NCBI RefSeq assembly: GCF_002159765.1
Contig: NZ_NFJH01000006.1
Coordinates: forward strand, 1-64,000
Length of the DNA stretch: 64,000 bases
Reading direction: 5' to 3'
Origin: Collinsella sp. An268
GTDB taxonomy: Bacteria > Actinomycetota > Coriobacteriia > Coriobacteriales > Coriobacteriaceae
Shown: piece after piece, positions 51,857 through 59,978 of the stretch
Position numbering within the stretch: the first letter of the stretch is position 1
Layout of the letters: the number at the start of each line of letters is the position of its first letter
The notes under the pieces: generated by a model
Told to the model about the DNA's origin: nothing
Database searches by the model: none
The model's input: the letters and a program-made list of their open reading frames with translations, nothing else
Translations under genes and position numbers: made by a program

Positions 51857-53299
51857 ATGAGCCCCTTTGGATCGAAACACACCCTTTCGCGCCGCGTCTT
51901 CGGCACGGTCTTTACCGTGGCGTTTGCCGCCATCGCCGTCTTCACGGTGGTGGGATCGGCGTTTCTGCAGTCCAATCTGGCGGCGGTGACGCGCAGCGAG
52001 CTGCACGACGAGGCGGAGATCGTGGCGGCGGCGCTCGATAGCACCACCAACGACATCGCCGTGCTGCAGCGCGTCGAGATCGAGAACACGCGCCTCACCC
52101 TTATTGCAGAGGACGGCGCCGTCATCTACGACAACCAGGAGCCGGCGGCGACCATGGAGAATCACGGGCAGCGCCCCGAGGTGCTCCAGGCGCGCGAGAC
52201 GGGGCACGGCTCAGACGAGCGCGACTCCACCACCATCGGCGAGGTCATGCTCTACGAGGCGGTGCTGCTCGATAACGGGCAGGTCATCCGCATCGCGCAG
52301 GCGCAGGCGGGGGTGCTCTCCATCCTGCTGTCGTTCGTGGGGCCGCTCCTCATCATCGCCGCGATGGTGATCGTCGTCTCGTTCTTCGCGGCGCGCCGCG
52401 AGTCGCGCGCCATCATCGCGCCCCTGCTCGACGTCGACCTCGACCACCCCAAGCGCAACATGGAGGGCGCCTACGCCGAGATGGTGCCCATGCTCGAGCG
52501 CATCGAGAGCCAGCGCCAGGAGCTCAAGCAGCAGGTGCGCGTGCTCGCCGACAACGATCGCATGCGGCGCGAGTTCACGGCAAACATCACCCATGAGCTC
52601 AAGACGCCGCTTACGGCCATCTCGGGCTACGCGGAGCTCATCTCGTCTGACATGGTGGTCGACGAGGCCGATGTGAAGGATTTTGCGAGCCGCATCTACC
52701 GCGAGGCGGGGCGCCTGACGGCCCTTGTGAACGACATTCTCACCCTCTCGAACCTCGACGAGGCGGAGCGGTCGGAATCCGATGAGGCGGCGGGCGTACT
52801 CGGTTCGACGGAACCCATCGACCTGCCGCGCATGCTCGAGACCGTACAGCAGCGTTTGGAGCACGTAGCGCTCAAAGCCGAGGTCGCCCTCTTCTTGGAC
52901 GAGCACCCCGCCATGGTCATCGGCGTGCCGCGCCTGCTCGACGAGCTCGCCTACAACCTCGCCTCAAACGCCATCCGCTACAACCGCCCCGGCGGTTCGG
53001 TGGTGCTCGCCTGCGGTATCGACGATGACGGCAGGCCGTTTATCCGCGTGGAGGATACGGGTATCGGTATCGCGCGCGAGGAGCAGGCAAAGATTTTCGA
53101 GCGCTTCTACCGGGTGGACAAGAGCCGCTCCAAGGCGCGCGGCGGCACGGGGCTCGGCCTGGCGATCGTCAAGCACGCGGCTGCGTTCCATGGGGCGACG
53201 ATCTCGCTCGACAGCGAGCCGGATTGCGGCACGCGCATCGTAGTGACCTTCCCCGTGCAGGTGTTGCCGAGCGTTGCGGTGCCGACGGATGCGCGCTAG
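51857..53299 (+). CDS. phoR: Sensor histidine kinase PhoR-like
   Basis: A 480-aa kinase with two membrane helices (about residues 12-35 and 150-178) framing an external domain of about 115 residues that starts A-A-V-T-R-S-E-L-H-D-E-A-E-I-V. The H-box I-T-H-E-L-K-T-P-L-T is near residue 250, N-box YNLASNAIRYN, and G-boxes VEDTGIGIA and GGTGLGLAIVKHAAAFHGA. It lies 28 bases after the regulator. The external domain plus short cytoplasmic linker fits PhoR/WalK-like kinases; a PAS domain is not evident. Confidence 0.9.
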   Translation: MSPFGSKHTLSRRVFGTVFTVAFAAIAVFTVVGSAFLQSNLAAVTRSELHDEAEIVAAALDSTTNDIAVLQRVEIENTRLTLIAEDGAVIYDNQEPAATMENHGQRPEVLQARETGHGSDERDSTTIGEVMLYEAVLLDNGQVIRIAQAQAGVLSILLSFVGPLLIIAAMVIVVSFFAARRESRAIIAPLLDVDLDHPKRNMEGAYAEMVPMLERIESQRQELKQQVRVLADNDRMRREFTANITHELKTPLTAISGYAELISSDMVVDEADVKDFASRIYREAGRLTALVNDILTLSNLDEAERSESDEAAGVLGSTEPIDLPRMLETVQQRLEHVALKAEVALFLDEHPAMVIGVPRLLDELAYNLASNAIRYNRPGGSVVLACGIDDDGRPFIRVEDTGIGIAREEQAKIFERFYRVDKSRSKARGGTGLGLAIVKHAAAFHGATISLDSEPDCGTRIVVTFPVQVLPSVAVPTDAR

Positions 53300-53374
53300 C
53301 GCGACGCGCACCGGTAGGCCGCGCAACGTTGGGGAGCCCGCGGTCCCTTATGTGTGCGGGAAAGCGCATATTAC

Positions 53375-53570
53375 TAACCCCCTGTGGCCAAAAACCGCAT
53401 CGAAATAATGATTAGCGCTCTGAATGCATGAAGAAAACGGGGCCTCGGACCCGCTTTATGATCTATTTGGGGGTCAAAGAACACAGAATCGCGTCTTCAG
53501 GGCTCCTCAAGGACGCAAAAGCTGGGGGGTCAGTTATTATTTCGCTACGGTTTTTGGCCATAGGGGGTTA
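53375..53570. repeat. Long inverted repeat, 37-base arms
   Basis: Arms at 53375-53411 and 53534-53570 match in 33 of 37 positions (common core TAACCCCCT then TGGCCAAAAACCG, then CGAAATAAT). A 122-base centre separates them. It occupies most of the 520-base gap between phoR and htpG. Short open frames overlapping it have no ribosome-binding sites or protein-like composition, so I call no gene here. TATCAT at 53754-53759 may be the htpG -10. Confidence 0.85.
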
Positions 53571-53820
53571 TTACATAACGGTCTGCGCCGGTTTGTCTCG
53601 AGCGAACGTCGCGGAACAGCTCAGATGAAGCCTTCTGTGGATTGGGCATCGCACCGATAGCGTTCGACGCGCATCGCTCTCGCGCACTTGCGCATGACTC
53701 ATGAAAATAATCTAAGTCTTTAGCGCTTAGGTTTTATGCGTGAGCAAGGTGGGTATCATCATGCGCGGTAGGTAGAACAGGTGCGGGGATATTCCGCAGC
53801 CTCGAAAGGAACGGTAGCGT

Positions 53821-55851
53821 ATGCGTCAGTTCAAGACAGAGAGCAAAAAGCTTCTCGATCTTATGATCAACTCGATCTACACCAACAAGGAGATTTTCCT
53901 CCGCGAGCTCATCTCCAACGCGTCGGACGCCGTCGACAAGCTCAACTTCAAGAGTCTGACCGACGACAGCATGCATGTGGAGCAGGGCGATCTTGCCATC
54001 CGCATCGCGTTTGACCGCGATGCCCGCACCATCACCATTTCCGACAACGGCATTGGCATGACGGCCGACGAGCTCGAGCGCAACCTCGGCACCATCGCGC
54101 ACTCCGGCAGCGAGGAGTTTAAGACCGAAAACGCCGAGAGCCAGGGCGACGCCATCGACATCATCGGCCAGTTTGGAGTGGGCTTCTACTCCGCCTTCAT
54201 GGTGGCGAAGCGCGTGCGCGTCGTGTCGCGCGCGTTTGGCGCGGACGAGGCCAACGTGTGGGAGTCCGACGGTCTCGAGGGTTACACCATCGAGCCCGGC
54301 GAGCGCGCCGACCACGGTACCGACGTGATTCTAACGCTGCGCGACGACGTCGCGGGCGAGAACGGCGAGGAGGGCGAGAACTACAGCCGCTACCTCTCCG
54401 AGTGGGCGCTCAAGGACCTCGTCAAGCGCTACAGCAACTACGTGCGCTACCCGATTCAGATGATGGTCACCAAGTCCCGCCAGAAGCCCAAGCCCGAGGA
54501 CGCGGGCGACGACTACCAGCCCGAGTACGAGGACTACCAAGAGCTCGAGACCGTCAACTCCATGACGCCCATCTGGAAGAAGCGCCGCGAGGACGTGGAG
54601 GACGCCGACTACCACGAGTTCTACAAGGCAACGTTCCACGATTTCGAGGACCCGGCCCGCACCATCAGCTTCCATGCCGAGGGCGCGCTCGAGTACGATG
54701 CGCTGCTCTTTATCCCCGGCCGCGCGCCGTTTGACCTCTATAGCAAGGATTACGAGAAGGGTCTCGCGCTCTACAGTTCCAACGTGATGATTATGGAGAA
54801 GTGCGCCGACCTCGTGCCCGACTACTACAACTTTGTCCGCGGCGTGGTGGATTCAGCCGATGTCTCGCTCAACATCAGCCGCGAGACGCTCCAGCAGAAC
54901 CGTCAGCTCCGCGCCATCGCCCGCCGGATCGAGAAGCGCATCACCTCCGACTTGGAGGACATGCGCGACAACGACCGCGAGGCGTACGAGAAGTTCTTCG
55001 AGAGCTTTGGTCGCGGCCTTAAGTACGGCATCTACGCGAGCTACGGCGCCAAGGCGGGCGAGCTCGCGGACCTGCTGCTCTTCTGGAGCGCCAAGGAGCA
55101 GAAGATGGTCACGCTCGCCGAGTACGTCAAGGCGATGCCGGAGGACCAGAAGGCGATCTATTACGCCGCGGGCGACGATCGCGAGCGCCTCGCCAAGATG
55201 CCCGTGGTGACGGGCGTGCTGGCGCGCGGCTACGACGTGCTGCTGCTCACGCAGGACGTCGATGAGTTCACGTTCCAGTCCATGCGCGAGTACGTAGCGA
55301 AGGACTGCCCCAAGGTCTACGAGGACGAGGCGGCGCGCGAGGCGGCGGCGAAGGCCGTGGCCGATGGCGCCGAGCCCGAGCTCGAGGACCGTCATCTTGA
55401 GCTCAAGAACGTTGCGACCGGCGACCTCGACCTCGCGAGCGAAGACGAGAAGAAGGAGGCCGAGGAGGCGACGCGCGAGCACAGCGACCTCTTCGACGCG
55501 ATGAAGGAGGCGCTCGGCGGCAACGTGCAGAAAGTCGCCGTGTCGGCGCGCCTGGGCGAGAACGACACGCCGGCCGTCATCACTACGGAGGGTCCGCTGT
55601 CGCTTGAGATGGAGAAGGTGCTGAAGCGCGGTCCCGAGGGCGATGTGGAGGGTATGCCGACGGCGCAGCGCGTGCTCGAGCTCAACGGCAAGAGCCCGGT
55701 CTTTGGGAAGCTCGTTGCCGCGCAGGAGGCGGGCGACGCCGATAAGGTGAAGCTCTACACGGGGCTTCTCTACGACCAGGCGCTGCTGGTCGAGGGCATC
55801 CTGCCGGAGGATCCGGTCGCCTTCGCGAAGAACGTGTGCGAGCTGATGTAG
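53821..55851 (+). CDS. htpG: Molecular chaperone HtpG (Hsp90)
   Basis: A 676-aa Hsp90: the GHKL ATPase domain with SIYTNKEIFLRELISNASDA, DNGIGM and GQFGVGFYSAFMV, the middle domain with SRETLQQNRQLRAIARRIEK, and a C-terminal dimerisation domain with a divergent Glu/Ala-rich stretch near residues 500-560. It folds client proteins in the cytoplasm with ATP. GAAAGGAACG lies just before ATG 53821. A CTAAG-N9-CTTAG palindrome at 53712-53730 could be a heat-shock operator, but it does not match CIRCE or HAIR. Confidence 0.97.
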   Translation: MRQFKTESKKLLDLMINSIYTNKEIFLRELISNASDAVDKLNFKSLTDDSMHVEQGDLAIRIAFDRDARTITISDNGIGMTADELERNLGTIAHSGSEEFKTENAESQGDAIDIIGQFGVGFYSAFMVAKRVRVVSRAFGADEANVWESDGLEGYTIEPGERADHGTDVILTLRDDVAGENGEEGENYSRYLSEWALKDLVKRYSNYVRYPIQMMVTKSRQKPKPEDAGDDYQPEYEDYQELETVNSMTPIWKKRREDVEDADYHEFYKATFHDFEDPARTISFHAEGALEYDALLFIPGRAPFDLYSKDYEKGLALYSSNVMIMEKCADLVPDYYNFVRGVVDSADVSLNISRETLQQNRQLRAIARRIEKRITSDLEDMRDNDREAYEKFFESFGRGLKYGIYASYGAKAGELADLLLFWSAKEQKMVTLAEYVKAMPEDQKAIYYAAGDDRERLAKMPVVTGVLARGYDVLLLTQDVDEFTFQSMREYVAKDCPKVYEDEAAREAAAKAVADGAEPELEDRHLELKNVATGDLDLASEDEKKEAEEATREHSDLFDAMKEALGGNVQKVAVSARLGENDTPAVITTEGPLSLEMEKVLKRGPEGDVEGMPTAQRVLELNGKSPVFGKLVAAQEAGDADKVKLYTGLLYDQALLVEGILPEDPVAFAKNVCELM

Positions 55852-55879
55852 GCGGCTTACGGTATAGCGTGGAGCTTTG

Positions 55880-55908
55880 GGCCCCGGGATCAGGTTCCCG
55901 GGGCCTTT
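55880..55908 (+). terminator. Intrinsic terminator after htpG
   Basis: GGCCCCGGGA (55880-55889) pairs perfectly with TCCCGGGGCC (55896-55905), loop TCAGGT, followed by TTT. It lies 28 bases after the stop codon. Confidence 0.9.
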
Positions 55909-56055
55909 GCCCTATCTGGGGCAACGCGGCGGCAGCGTGGGGTGGAGCGGTGCGGCAGCCCTGCCTGCGCAATCGTGCCGCGGGGAAATCTCGGTTGTAG
56001 GAGGGGCCGTTTCAGGTTGCGGTGAAGGATTTCTCCCGATTGACGGGGCATCGTA

Positions 56056-56208
56056 GGGGGGTTAATCATTCTAGTGCCTAGTTCCACGGGCACCCTTGAA
56101 GTAGCCAGGGTGGGGCGTGAAAGAAAAAGGGCAGGTCAGCGAGCTGGCGGTTGCCGTGGCTACTCGCAGGGCACGCCATAAAATAGGCACTAGAATGAAT
56201 AACCCCCC
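56056..56208. repeat. Long inverted repeat, 25-base arms
   Basis: Arms 56056-56080 and 56184-56208 pair in 24 of 25 positions (GGGGGGTTA, one mismatch, TCATTCTAGTGCCTA). Inside, similarity continues for about 30 more bases (GTAGCCA on the left matches TGGCTAC on the right). No gene fits; the gap 55909-56540 holds nothing else recognisable. GGGGGTTA is also the end motif of the repeat at 53375, in reverse polarity. Confidence 0.85.
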
Positions 56209-56540
56209 AATGGTTGGGCGAGCGGCTGAGATATTGCTCCAGTCGATTGCGCTCTCGCGGCGCGGCGCGGACCTCTTGCCGGGGCCGTGCCAGATTGTTG
56301 GCGGAGGTTCATATCCTCGCCATATGAGGGTCCCCTACGCGCTCGCGCTGGTATGGAAAACGGGGGACCAATGGGCAAAACCACAGATAAACAGGCATCC
56401 ATAAAGGCTTCAAAGCGATGTAAGTAAGTCTTCATTTGACCATAAGTTTTGCCTGAGGTTCCTCGGTCATACTGACATCGACGCATCGGAAACGCAGCAG
56501 CCGATGCGCGCAGCTATGGCGGACGAGCGAGGAGGCCGCG

Positions 56541-56759
56541 ATGCATTGCTCCCAACATGCAGCACAGGCGCGGCAGCTGCACCGCAGCGAGGCCAGCGCC
56601 GACTACCTCTCCTTCCCCCCAACACAGAGACCAGGTCTCCTCGCCACCCCGTCCGCCCAGGACCGTTCGCGCGATCAGGTAGCGAACTTCCTGCACTCGA
56701 GCCATGAGCTGCTTGACGCGCTCAACGTGCAGCCTTTGGCGCACGCGGCGGCGCTGTAG
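56541..56759 (+). CDS. Possible small protein (72 aa)
   Basis: ATG 56541 has GAGGAGG with a 5-base spacer, and a strong hairpin follows 50 bases after the stop, which argues for a real transcript. The product has no membrane segment: a His/Gln/Ala-rich start, a Pro-rich middle and an amphipathic C-terminal helix (V-A-N-F-L-H-S-S-H-E-L-L-D-A-L). I do not recognise it. Codon usage is not strongly coding, so it may be spurious. Confidence 0.4.
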   Translation: MHCSQHAAQARQLHRSEASADYLSFPPTQRPGLLATPSAQDRSRDQVANFLHSSHELLDALNVQPLAHAAAL

Positions 56760-56810
56760 GGCGCGGCCGGCACATCAGGCGCCTTTGAGCGCAACTCCTT
56801 TTCAGCGACT

Positions 56811-56840
56811 CGCGATACCGGCCTTCGGGCCGGTATCGCG
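56811..56840 (+). terminator. Perfect hairpin with TTCG loop
   Basis: A 13-bp perfect stem (56811-56823 with 56828-56840) closes on a TTCG tetraloop. It is followed by TTATACG, not by a long T-run, so it is a possible terminator or transcript-stabilising element for the small open frame upstream. Confidence 0.7.
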
Positions 56841-56958
56841 TTATACGTATGATCGTCCCGCGTTGCGGCGTAGGGCCTGCGCAAGCTGTCGCGCGGAGAC
56901 GGGCGCGATGCTGTCCCCAAGACGATGGGCGCGCAGCGTTCGTACGTGAGATTGCATC

Positions 56959-57035
56959 GTTTGCGACATCAGAGCCATCGCTTGTTACCACAAGCGTTTC
57001 AAGCGCGTTTCCACGGGACTGCCCGATGGTACGAT
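56959..57035 (+). promoter_or_regulatory. Candidate LytTR operator and promoter of the sensor operon
   Basis: GTTTGCGAC (56959-56967) and GCTTGTTAC (56980-56988) are related 9-mers with starts exactly 21 bases apart, the spacing used by LytTR/AgrA regulators. A promoter TTTCCA (57008-57013), 16 bases, TACGAT (57030-57035) follows, about 54 bases before the regulator ATG. The same kind of pair occurs at 61079. Confidence 0.6.
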
Positions 57036-57088
57036 GAAAACGCCACGGTAGGCAATGCATGCCGCTAGCGCGGGGGAGGGGGCCATCG

Positions 57089-57898
57089 ATGTACTCTGTT
57101 GCGGTTATCGAGAACGATGAGCGCGCCGCCGCCGAGCTCGTCCGTATGATCGAAGCGTCTTCCCTGGCGTCGCGGTTGACGTTTGCGGGCATGCGCCATG
57201 TTACGAGCACCGCATCCGGCGCTTCGTCTGCCGCGGCGGATGCGCCCGGCTCCGAGACTTCTGTGCGTGTTGAGTCCGGTCCTATCCCCGGCGGGGGCAG
57301 TGCCTCCGATGCCGCGCCGCTTCGGGTAACCGATCTCCCCGATATCCTCTTTGTGGACGTCAAGCTCGACCACGGCGCCAACGGCATCGAGCTCATTCAC
57401 CGCCTCATCCCGGCTGCAGCACCCGTGCAGGTTATCTACGTCTCGGCCTACCTCGAGTATGCTCCCGCCGCGTACCATACGCGCCACACGTGGTTTCTCT
57501 CCAAGCCCGTCAACCCCGCAGAGCTCGATGCGGCGCTCACCCGCGCCGTGGCGGCGCTCGATGCCGAGCGCTCTGAGCCGCTGCTTGTCCACCAGGGGTC
57601 GGCGCTCGTGCGCATCGCCCCGCATCAGGTGCGCTACGTGGAGAGCGACCGGCGCAAGGTGCGCATTCACGAACGCGACCGTGTGATCGAGACGTACGCG
57701 CGCATCTCCGACCTCGAGGCGCGTTTGCCCAAGCAGTTCGCCCGTTGCCACAAGAGCTTCCTCGTTAACCTCGCTTTTGTCTCCGAGCTGCACGGCCGCG
57801 AGCTCATCCTCGCGAGCGGCGAGCGCCTGCCGGTGAGCCAGCGCTGCCGCAAGTCTCTTGCCGACCGCCTTGTCGCCTTCATCGGGCGCTCGCTCTAG
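57089..57898 (+). CDS. LytTR-family response regulator (AgrA-like)
   Basis: A 269-aa regulator. The receiver begins Y-S-V-A-V-I-E-N-D-E with phosphoacceptor I-L-F-V-D-V-K-L near residue 90; an insertion rich in Ser/Ala/Gly (about 35-75) lengthens it. F-L-S-K-P-V-N supplies the conserved Lys. The C-terminal LytTR DNA-binding domain has RIAPHQVRYVESDRRKVRIH, F-A-R-C-H-K-S-F-L-V-N and LPVSQRCRKSL. ATG 57089 has GGGGGAGGGGG upstream. It is the first gene of the four-gene sensor operon; the next gene starts 12 bases later. Confidence 0.94.
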   Translation: MYSVAVIENDERAAAELVRMIEASSLASRLTFAGMRHVTSTASGASSAAADAPGSETSVRVESGPIPGGGSASDAAPLRVTDLPDILFVDVKLDHGANGIELIHRLIPAAAPVQVIYVSAYLEYAPAAYHTRHTWFLSKPVNPAELDAALTRAVAALDAERSEPLLVHQGSALVRIAPHQVRYVESDRRKVRIHERDRVIETYARISDLEARLPKQFARCHKSFLVNLAFVSELHGRELILASGERLPVSQRCRKSLADRLVAFIGRSL

Positions 57899-57909
57899 GG
57901 CCGGGGCAG

Positions 57910-58959
57910 ATGAACGGCGGGGTAGAGCAGGTTCTGGAGGCCATAAGCACGCTGGTGAGCGTGGCCATCACGCTCACGTTCGAAACCAACCTCGCGTACA
58001 CGTTGCCCATGCGTGGACGGCGTGCCTACCTGGTTGTGGCCTATCTTGGTGCGGTTGCGGTAATCGCGGTGAGAAGCGTGCTGCCACTGCTGAGTCAGCT
58101 CCACTTTGTCGTCTGTGCATTGCTGCTGCCGCTCGTGCTGCTGCGCGGCTCGCGCGGTCAGCGGCTCGTGGCGATCGCGTTGAATCTGGGGTTGCTCTTC
58201 ATGGGAGAGTTCCTCACGGCGGCGATGGTGCTGATCTTCGCCGGTGGGATGCCGTATACCTCGTTTGCTCATGAGCATGTGGTGGTCATGCTTGTCTTCC
58301 GGACGGTGTATTTGATGATGATGGTGGCGGGCGGACTTGGCATCCGGGCGTTTGTCGCACGGTGGACGCGTGGCGAACGGATCGACTTCGTGCTGCCCCG
58401 TTTTGCGCTGGGTGTTCTTCTGCATGTGTGCCTCGCTATCGGGTTCTACTACATACTGACTCTGCTCGCGATACCCGCTTCCGACCCGCTCTGCGTGGTG
58501 GGGATGCTGCTTTCCGTCTTTGCAGTGCCGCTCGACGCAGGCCTCCTCTGGAGCCTCGAACGGGCGCGTCGGGCGGCGGCCGCCGACGCGCGCGCACGCG
58601 TGGCGGGCGAGCGGCTGGAGGCGTGCCTCGCCCGCTACGGCCGTGTCTCGCGGGCGACGGTGCGCACGGCGCAGCTCCGCCACGACGCCCGGGCCCACCT
58701 GCAGGCCGTCGCCGCGCTCGTGGCAGAGGGAGACCCCGAGCGCGCCGGGGGCTACGCCCGCGAGATGGCGGCGCTCCTGCGCGCCGACGACTACGGCGCG
58801 TACGGCCTCTGGGACGAGGGCGGGGACGCGGAGGGCGAGCTGCCTCATGAGTCTGCCGTGGCTGGCGAGGAGAAGAGTAAGGTGACGGCCTTGTCGCCCG
58901 GCACGCACAAGGCCGATGGCCCCTCTCCTGAGCCGCAAGGCGGTGGCGGACCATGCTAG
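57910..58959 (+). CDS. Membrane sensor with AgrC-type His helix but no ATPase domain (A)
   Basis: A 349-aa protein. Residues 1-210 hold about six membrane segments with F-E-T-N-L-A-Y-T-L-P-M near the first loop. A coiled stretch (LERARRAAAADARARVAGER) and the dimerisation/phosphoacceptor helix Q-L-R-H-D-A-R-A-H-L-Q-A-V follow (His near residue 257), as in AgrC-type kinases (R-H-D-x-x-N-H-L). The protein then ends in an acidic, Ser/Pro-rich tail where the ATPase domain would be. It could receive phosphate from another kinase. The next gene overlaps it by seven bases and encodes a close paralogue. Confidence 0.85.
   Translation: MNGGVEQVLEAISTLVSVAITLTFETNLAYTLPMRGRRAYLVVAYLGAVAVIAVRSVLPLLSQLHFVVCALLLPLVLLRGSRGQRLVAIALNLGLLFMGEFLTAAMVLIFAGGMPYTSFAHEHVVVMLVFRTVYLMMMVAGGLGIRAFVARWTRGERIDFVLPRFALGVLLHVCLAIGFYYILTLLAIPASDPLCVVGMLLSVFAVPLDAGLLWSLERARRAAAADARARVAGERLEACLARYGRVSRATVRTAQLRHDARAHLQAVAALVAEGDPERAGGYAREMAALLRADDYGAYGLWDEGGDAEGELPHESAVAGEEKSKVTALSPGTHKADGPSPEPQGGGGPC
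58525..58839 (+). repeat. Direct repeat copy 1 (cytoplasmic module)
   Basis: This stretch is repeated at 59559-59873 (offset 1034 bases) without insertions or deletions and with about nine in ten bases identical by eye. It encodes the coiled coil and His helix of the two tandem sensors. The membrane-coding parts upstream are much less alike. Confidence 0.9.
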
Positions 58960-59978
58960 ATGACCTGTTGCAAGTGGCGAGCCTGTTGACGGGCACCCTC
59001 ATCGTCCTTGCGTGCGAGATCAATATCGCCACGGTGCTGCCCATGCGGCATCGGAGCGCTTACCTGGTACTCACCGGTGCGGGCGCATTCGTGGTGGCGG
59101 CTCTCACCGGGGTGGCGCCGCGGTTGGCGCAGGTCCATTTTGTGGTCTGCGGGCTGGTCTGCCCCTTCATGCTTCTCGAAGGCGCGGTGGGTGAGCGGTT
59201 CATCGGCATGGCGCTGTGCGTGGGATTGCTGTTTGCGGGCGAGTTTGCGGTGACGCTCGCTATGGTTCCCGTCGCCATTCAGCTGTCGTTTGCGGAGGTG
59301 ACGAGGGAGTGGGCAGCGCTGACGCTTGGCTGTCGCATATTTGACTTAGCGTTCAACATATGCGGCGGGTTCGCTGTCCGCGCGTTCATGAGGCACCACC
59401 TACGCGGGGACCAGATAGAGACCGTGGTTCCTCGATTCGCGCTCGCGACGCTGCTGGGCGTCGGCCTTGCCGCCGGGCTGTTCTACATCATCGTGATGGA
59501 GGGGTTAGTTGCTTCCGACCCCCTGAGCGTGATGAGCATCGCCCTCGCATCGTTGGTTGTCCCGCTGGACGCGGGCCTCCTCTGGAGCCTCGAGCGGGCG
59601 CGCCGAGCAGCGGCGGCCGACGCGCACGCACGCGTGGCGGGCGAGCGGCTGGAGGCGTGTCTCGCGCGGTACGGCCGGGTCTCGCGGGCGACGGTGCGCA
59701 CGGCGCAGCTCCGTCACGACGCCCGGGCCCACCTGCAGGCAGTCTCCGCCCTCGTGGCAGAGGGCGACCACGCCCGCGCAGAGGGCTACGCCCGCGAGAT
59801 GGCGGCGCTCCTACGCGCCGACGACTACGGCGCGTTCGGCCTCTGGGACGCGGACGGGGACGCGGCGGGCGAGGCGACGGTTTCGCCTGGTTCGCGCGCG
59901 GAGGACCTCCACGCTTCTGCCGACGCGGGTACAACTTCGAACAAGGATGGTGATACGGCATGCTCGTCGCAAGCCTAG
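58953..59978 (+). CDS. Membrane sensor with AgrC-type His helix but no ATPase domain (B)
   Basis: The 341-aa paralogue of the preceding protein with the same plan: six membrane segments (residues 1-205) starting L-A-C-E-I-N-I-A-T-V-L-P-M, then an almost identical coiled and His-helix module (Q-L-R-H-D-A-R-A-H-L-Q-A-V, His near residue 250) and a short Ser/Thr/Asp-rich tail without an ATPase. The membrane part has diverged strongly from copy A while keeping the same spacing, which suggests the two sense different signals or form a heterodimer. It overlaps copy A by seven and the next gene by 19 bases. Confidence 0.85.
   Translation: MLDDLLQVASLLTGTLIVLACEINIATVLPMRHRSAYLVLTGAGAFVVAALTGVAPRLAQVHFVVCGLVCPFMLLEGAVGERFIGMALCVGLLFAGEFAVTLAMVPVAIQLSFAEVTREWAALTLGCRIFDLAFNICGGFAVRAFMRHHLRGDQIETVVPRFALATLLGVGLAAGLFYIIVMEGLVASDPLSVMSIALASLVVPLDAGLLWSLERARRAAAADAHARVAGERLEACLARYGRVSRATVRTAQLRHDARAHLQAVSALVAEGDHARAEGYAREMAALLRADDYGAFGLWDADGDAAGEATVSPGSRAEDLHASADAGTTSNKDGDTACSSQA
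59559..59873 (+). repeat. Direct repeat copy 2 (cytoplasmic module)
   Basis: Second copy of the segment at 58525-58839. Differences are mostly third-position changes plus a cluster of about seven changes around 59765-59790. The identity falls off sharply upstream of 59559, as expected of gene conversion or of strong selection on this module only. Confidence 0.9.

Noticed and set aside
53424-53660. Two overlapping small open frames (about 66-78 aa) between phoR and htpG
   Set aside because: Both lie inside the long inverted repeat, have no ribosome-binding site and no protein-like pattern.
53712-53730. CIRCE or HAIR heat-shock operator before htpG
   Set aside because: CTAAG-N9-CTTAG has the spacer of CIRCE but not its TTAGCACTC arms, and it does not match HAIR.
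56541-56759. Auto-inducing peptide precursor for the LytTR system
   Set aside because: The small protein has no hydrophobic leader, no Cys in the right place and no AgrB-like protease nearby, so a pheromone role has no support.
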